Source of the DNA: Roseateles puraquae
GTDB taxonomy: Bacteria > Pseudomonadota > Gammaproteobacteria > Burkholderiales > Burkholderiaceae_C
Length of the DNA: 64,000 nucleotides
Assembly (NCBI RefSeq): GCF_002205845.1
Contig: NZ_NISI01000005.1
Location: forward strand, 248,001 to 312,000
Direction of reading: 5' to 3'
Below the pieces are notes generated by a model. That model was not told the origin of the DNA, made no database searches, and saw only the letters and a list, made by a program, of their open reading frames with translations. The position numbers were made by a program, and so were the translations under genes. How positions within the stretch are numbered: the first letter of the stretch is position 1; each line of letters opens with the position of its first letter. Below are positions 63,253 through 64,000 of the stretch, piece after piece.

Positions 63253-64000
63253 ATGGCGCCTCCTCCCCAGCTCACCCTGCGCACCCTGACCCGCGGCGAC
63301 GGGCTGCTGGGCCTGCGCCCCCGCGGGGCGCTCGGGCCGCGAGGTGAGCAGGTGACGGTGGCCACGCTGGCGCAGCGCGATGCCGATGCCGAGCAAGCCC
63401 TGGTGCAGCGCGGGCTGGTGGCCCTGGACCCCGCGCTGTTGCAATGGCGCGGCACGCCGGCCGCGCTAGGCGGCGCGTCGTTGTGGACCACGCCGCAGGA
63501 AGAGTTCTTCGGCGACTTCCACGCCGAGCAGGTGCCTGCCCTGCAGGCCTTGGGCTGGCAGGTTCGCACCGAGCCCGGCTTTGCGCACCACAGCCAGTTC
63601 GTCAGCGGCTGGCAGCTCGGCCTGACCGAAGCGGTGGACGAGGCCGCCCCCAAGCCCAGCCGCCGCGTGCAGGGCCTGGGCCTGGAGCGCCGCCGCGGCG
63701 CCTGGCTGGTGAGCCTGGGCATCGAGGTCGAAGGCAAGCCGCTGGACCTGGCGCCGCTGATCGCCAACCTGCTGCGGCGCGACAAGCGCTGGCTGGACGC
63801 CGTGGCCATCGCCGCCATCGAAGACGACGCCGTCATCTCGCTGCGCGCCCCCGGCGGCCGTCGCTATCACACGCCTGCCGCGCCGCTCAAGCTCATGATG
63901 CTGGCGCTGCTGGACCTGCTCAAGCCTGCCGAACTGGAGAAGGGCAAGCCCCTCAAGCTCGATGCCTGGGACGCCGAGCGCCTGCGCGGCCTGCAGGAGG
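63253..64000 (+). CDS. DEAD/DEAH-box SNF2-type helicase, N-terminal part (3' end outside window)
   Basis: 249 residues are visible from ATG (MAPPPQLTLRTLTRGDG). The sequence matches the N-terminal region that precedes the SNF2 ATPase domain in a family of large bacterial helicases: LWTTPQEEFFGDFHAEQVPALQALGW, GWQLGLTEA and LAPLIANLLRRDK. The Walker motifs would lie beyond the window. Product likely remodels protein-DNA complexes such as RNA polymerase on DNA. The start is the first ATG after the remnant's stop and has no strong ribosome site. Confidence 0.8.
   Translation, partial: MAPPPQLTLRTLTRGDGLLGLRPRGALGPRGEQVTVATLAQRDADAEQALVQRGLVALDPALLQWRGTPAALGGASLWTTPQEEFFGDFHAEQVPALQALGWQVRTEPGFAHHSQFVSGWQLGLTEAVDEAAPKPSRRVQGLGLERRRGAWLVSLGIEVEGKPLDLAPLIANLLRRDKRWLDAVAIAAIEDDAVISLRAPGGRRYHTPAAPLKLMMLALLDLLKPAELEKGKPLKLDAWDAERLRGLQE

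Overview
The window is GC-rich, tightly packed bacterial chromosome with gene families typical of Burkholderiales: homogentisate cluster with DUF2783, Bug-type binding protein, Urt urea transporter, and EgtB/EgtD without the rest of the ergothioneine set. TonB-dependent receptors with a large polysaccharide locus point to a Roseateles/Pelomonas-like member of the Sphaerotilaceae. That placement is inference, not a measurement. No rRNA, tRNA or CRISPR was seen.

Layout. 1-5.2 kb: the 3' part of a hybrid histidine kinase, phosphoglucomutase, a class II glutamine amidotransferase and a Bug-family binding protein. 5.2-31.1 kb: a mannan/galactoglucomannan utilisation locus. One minus-strand operon encodes a sugar ABC importer (binding protein and two permeases, no ATPase), a double-SGNH esterase, an AGE-family sugar isomerase and a GH5 glycanase. 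Divergent to it are a GH2 beta-mannosidase and a large TonB-dependent receptor. A second minus-strand unit encodes a PfkB fructokinase, a GH1 beta-glycosidase and two tandem flavin-dependent (tryptophan-type) halogenases. A LacI regulator, a GPH-type symporter and a GH27 alpha-galactosidase complete the locus. Between the receptor and the halogenases lies a small islet of lower GC (19.0-21.5 kb) with a PD-(D/E)XK-like protein and an unrecognised protein.

31-37.9 kb: a LysR/EamA divergent pair, a small secreted protein, a second TonB-dependent receptor and an IclR regulator. 37.9-43.4 kb: a homogentisate pathway operon (MBL-fold protein, FAD monooxygenase, DUF2783, hmgA, fumarylacetoacetase). 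43.4-49.4 kb: urtABCDE behind a near-perfect sigma-54 promoter. 49.4-54.3 kb (minus): egtB-egtD, a VanZ-like protein and a membrane-anchored patatin. 54.4-61.6 kb: a small membrane/coiled-coil protein, then a fatty-acid beta-oxidation run (FadJ-type protein, thiolase, acyl-CoA dehydrogenase, SDR, thioesterase). 61.9-64 kb: an RpiB/LacAB-type isomerase, a scar where a LysR gene and a carboxymuconolactone-decarboxylase-like gene have both lost their 5' ends, and the start of an SNF2-type helicase.

How it fits together (inference): oligosaccharides cross the outer membrane by the receptor. Periplasmic GH5, GH27 and the double esterase trim and deacetylate them. The ABC and GPH systems import the products, and GH2 and GH1 release mannose and glucose. 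The AGE enzyme would turn mannose into fructose, which PfkB phosphorylates to fructose 6-phosphate. Near-identical GTTTAnTAAAC palindromes precede three units of this locus and are a candidate common operator. A different LacI-type site lies before the receptor. Five copies of an imperfect inverted repeat built on ACAGAG/CTCTGT sit inside the hmg, urt and fad operons. They are the most distinctive non-coding feature.
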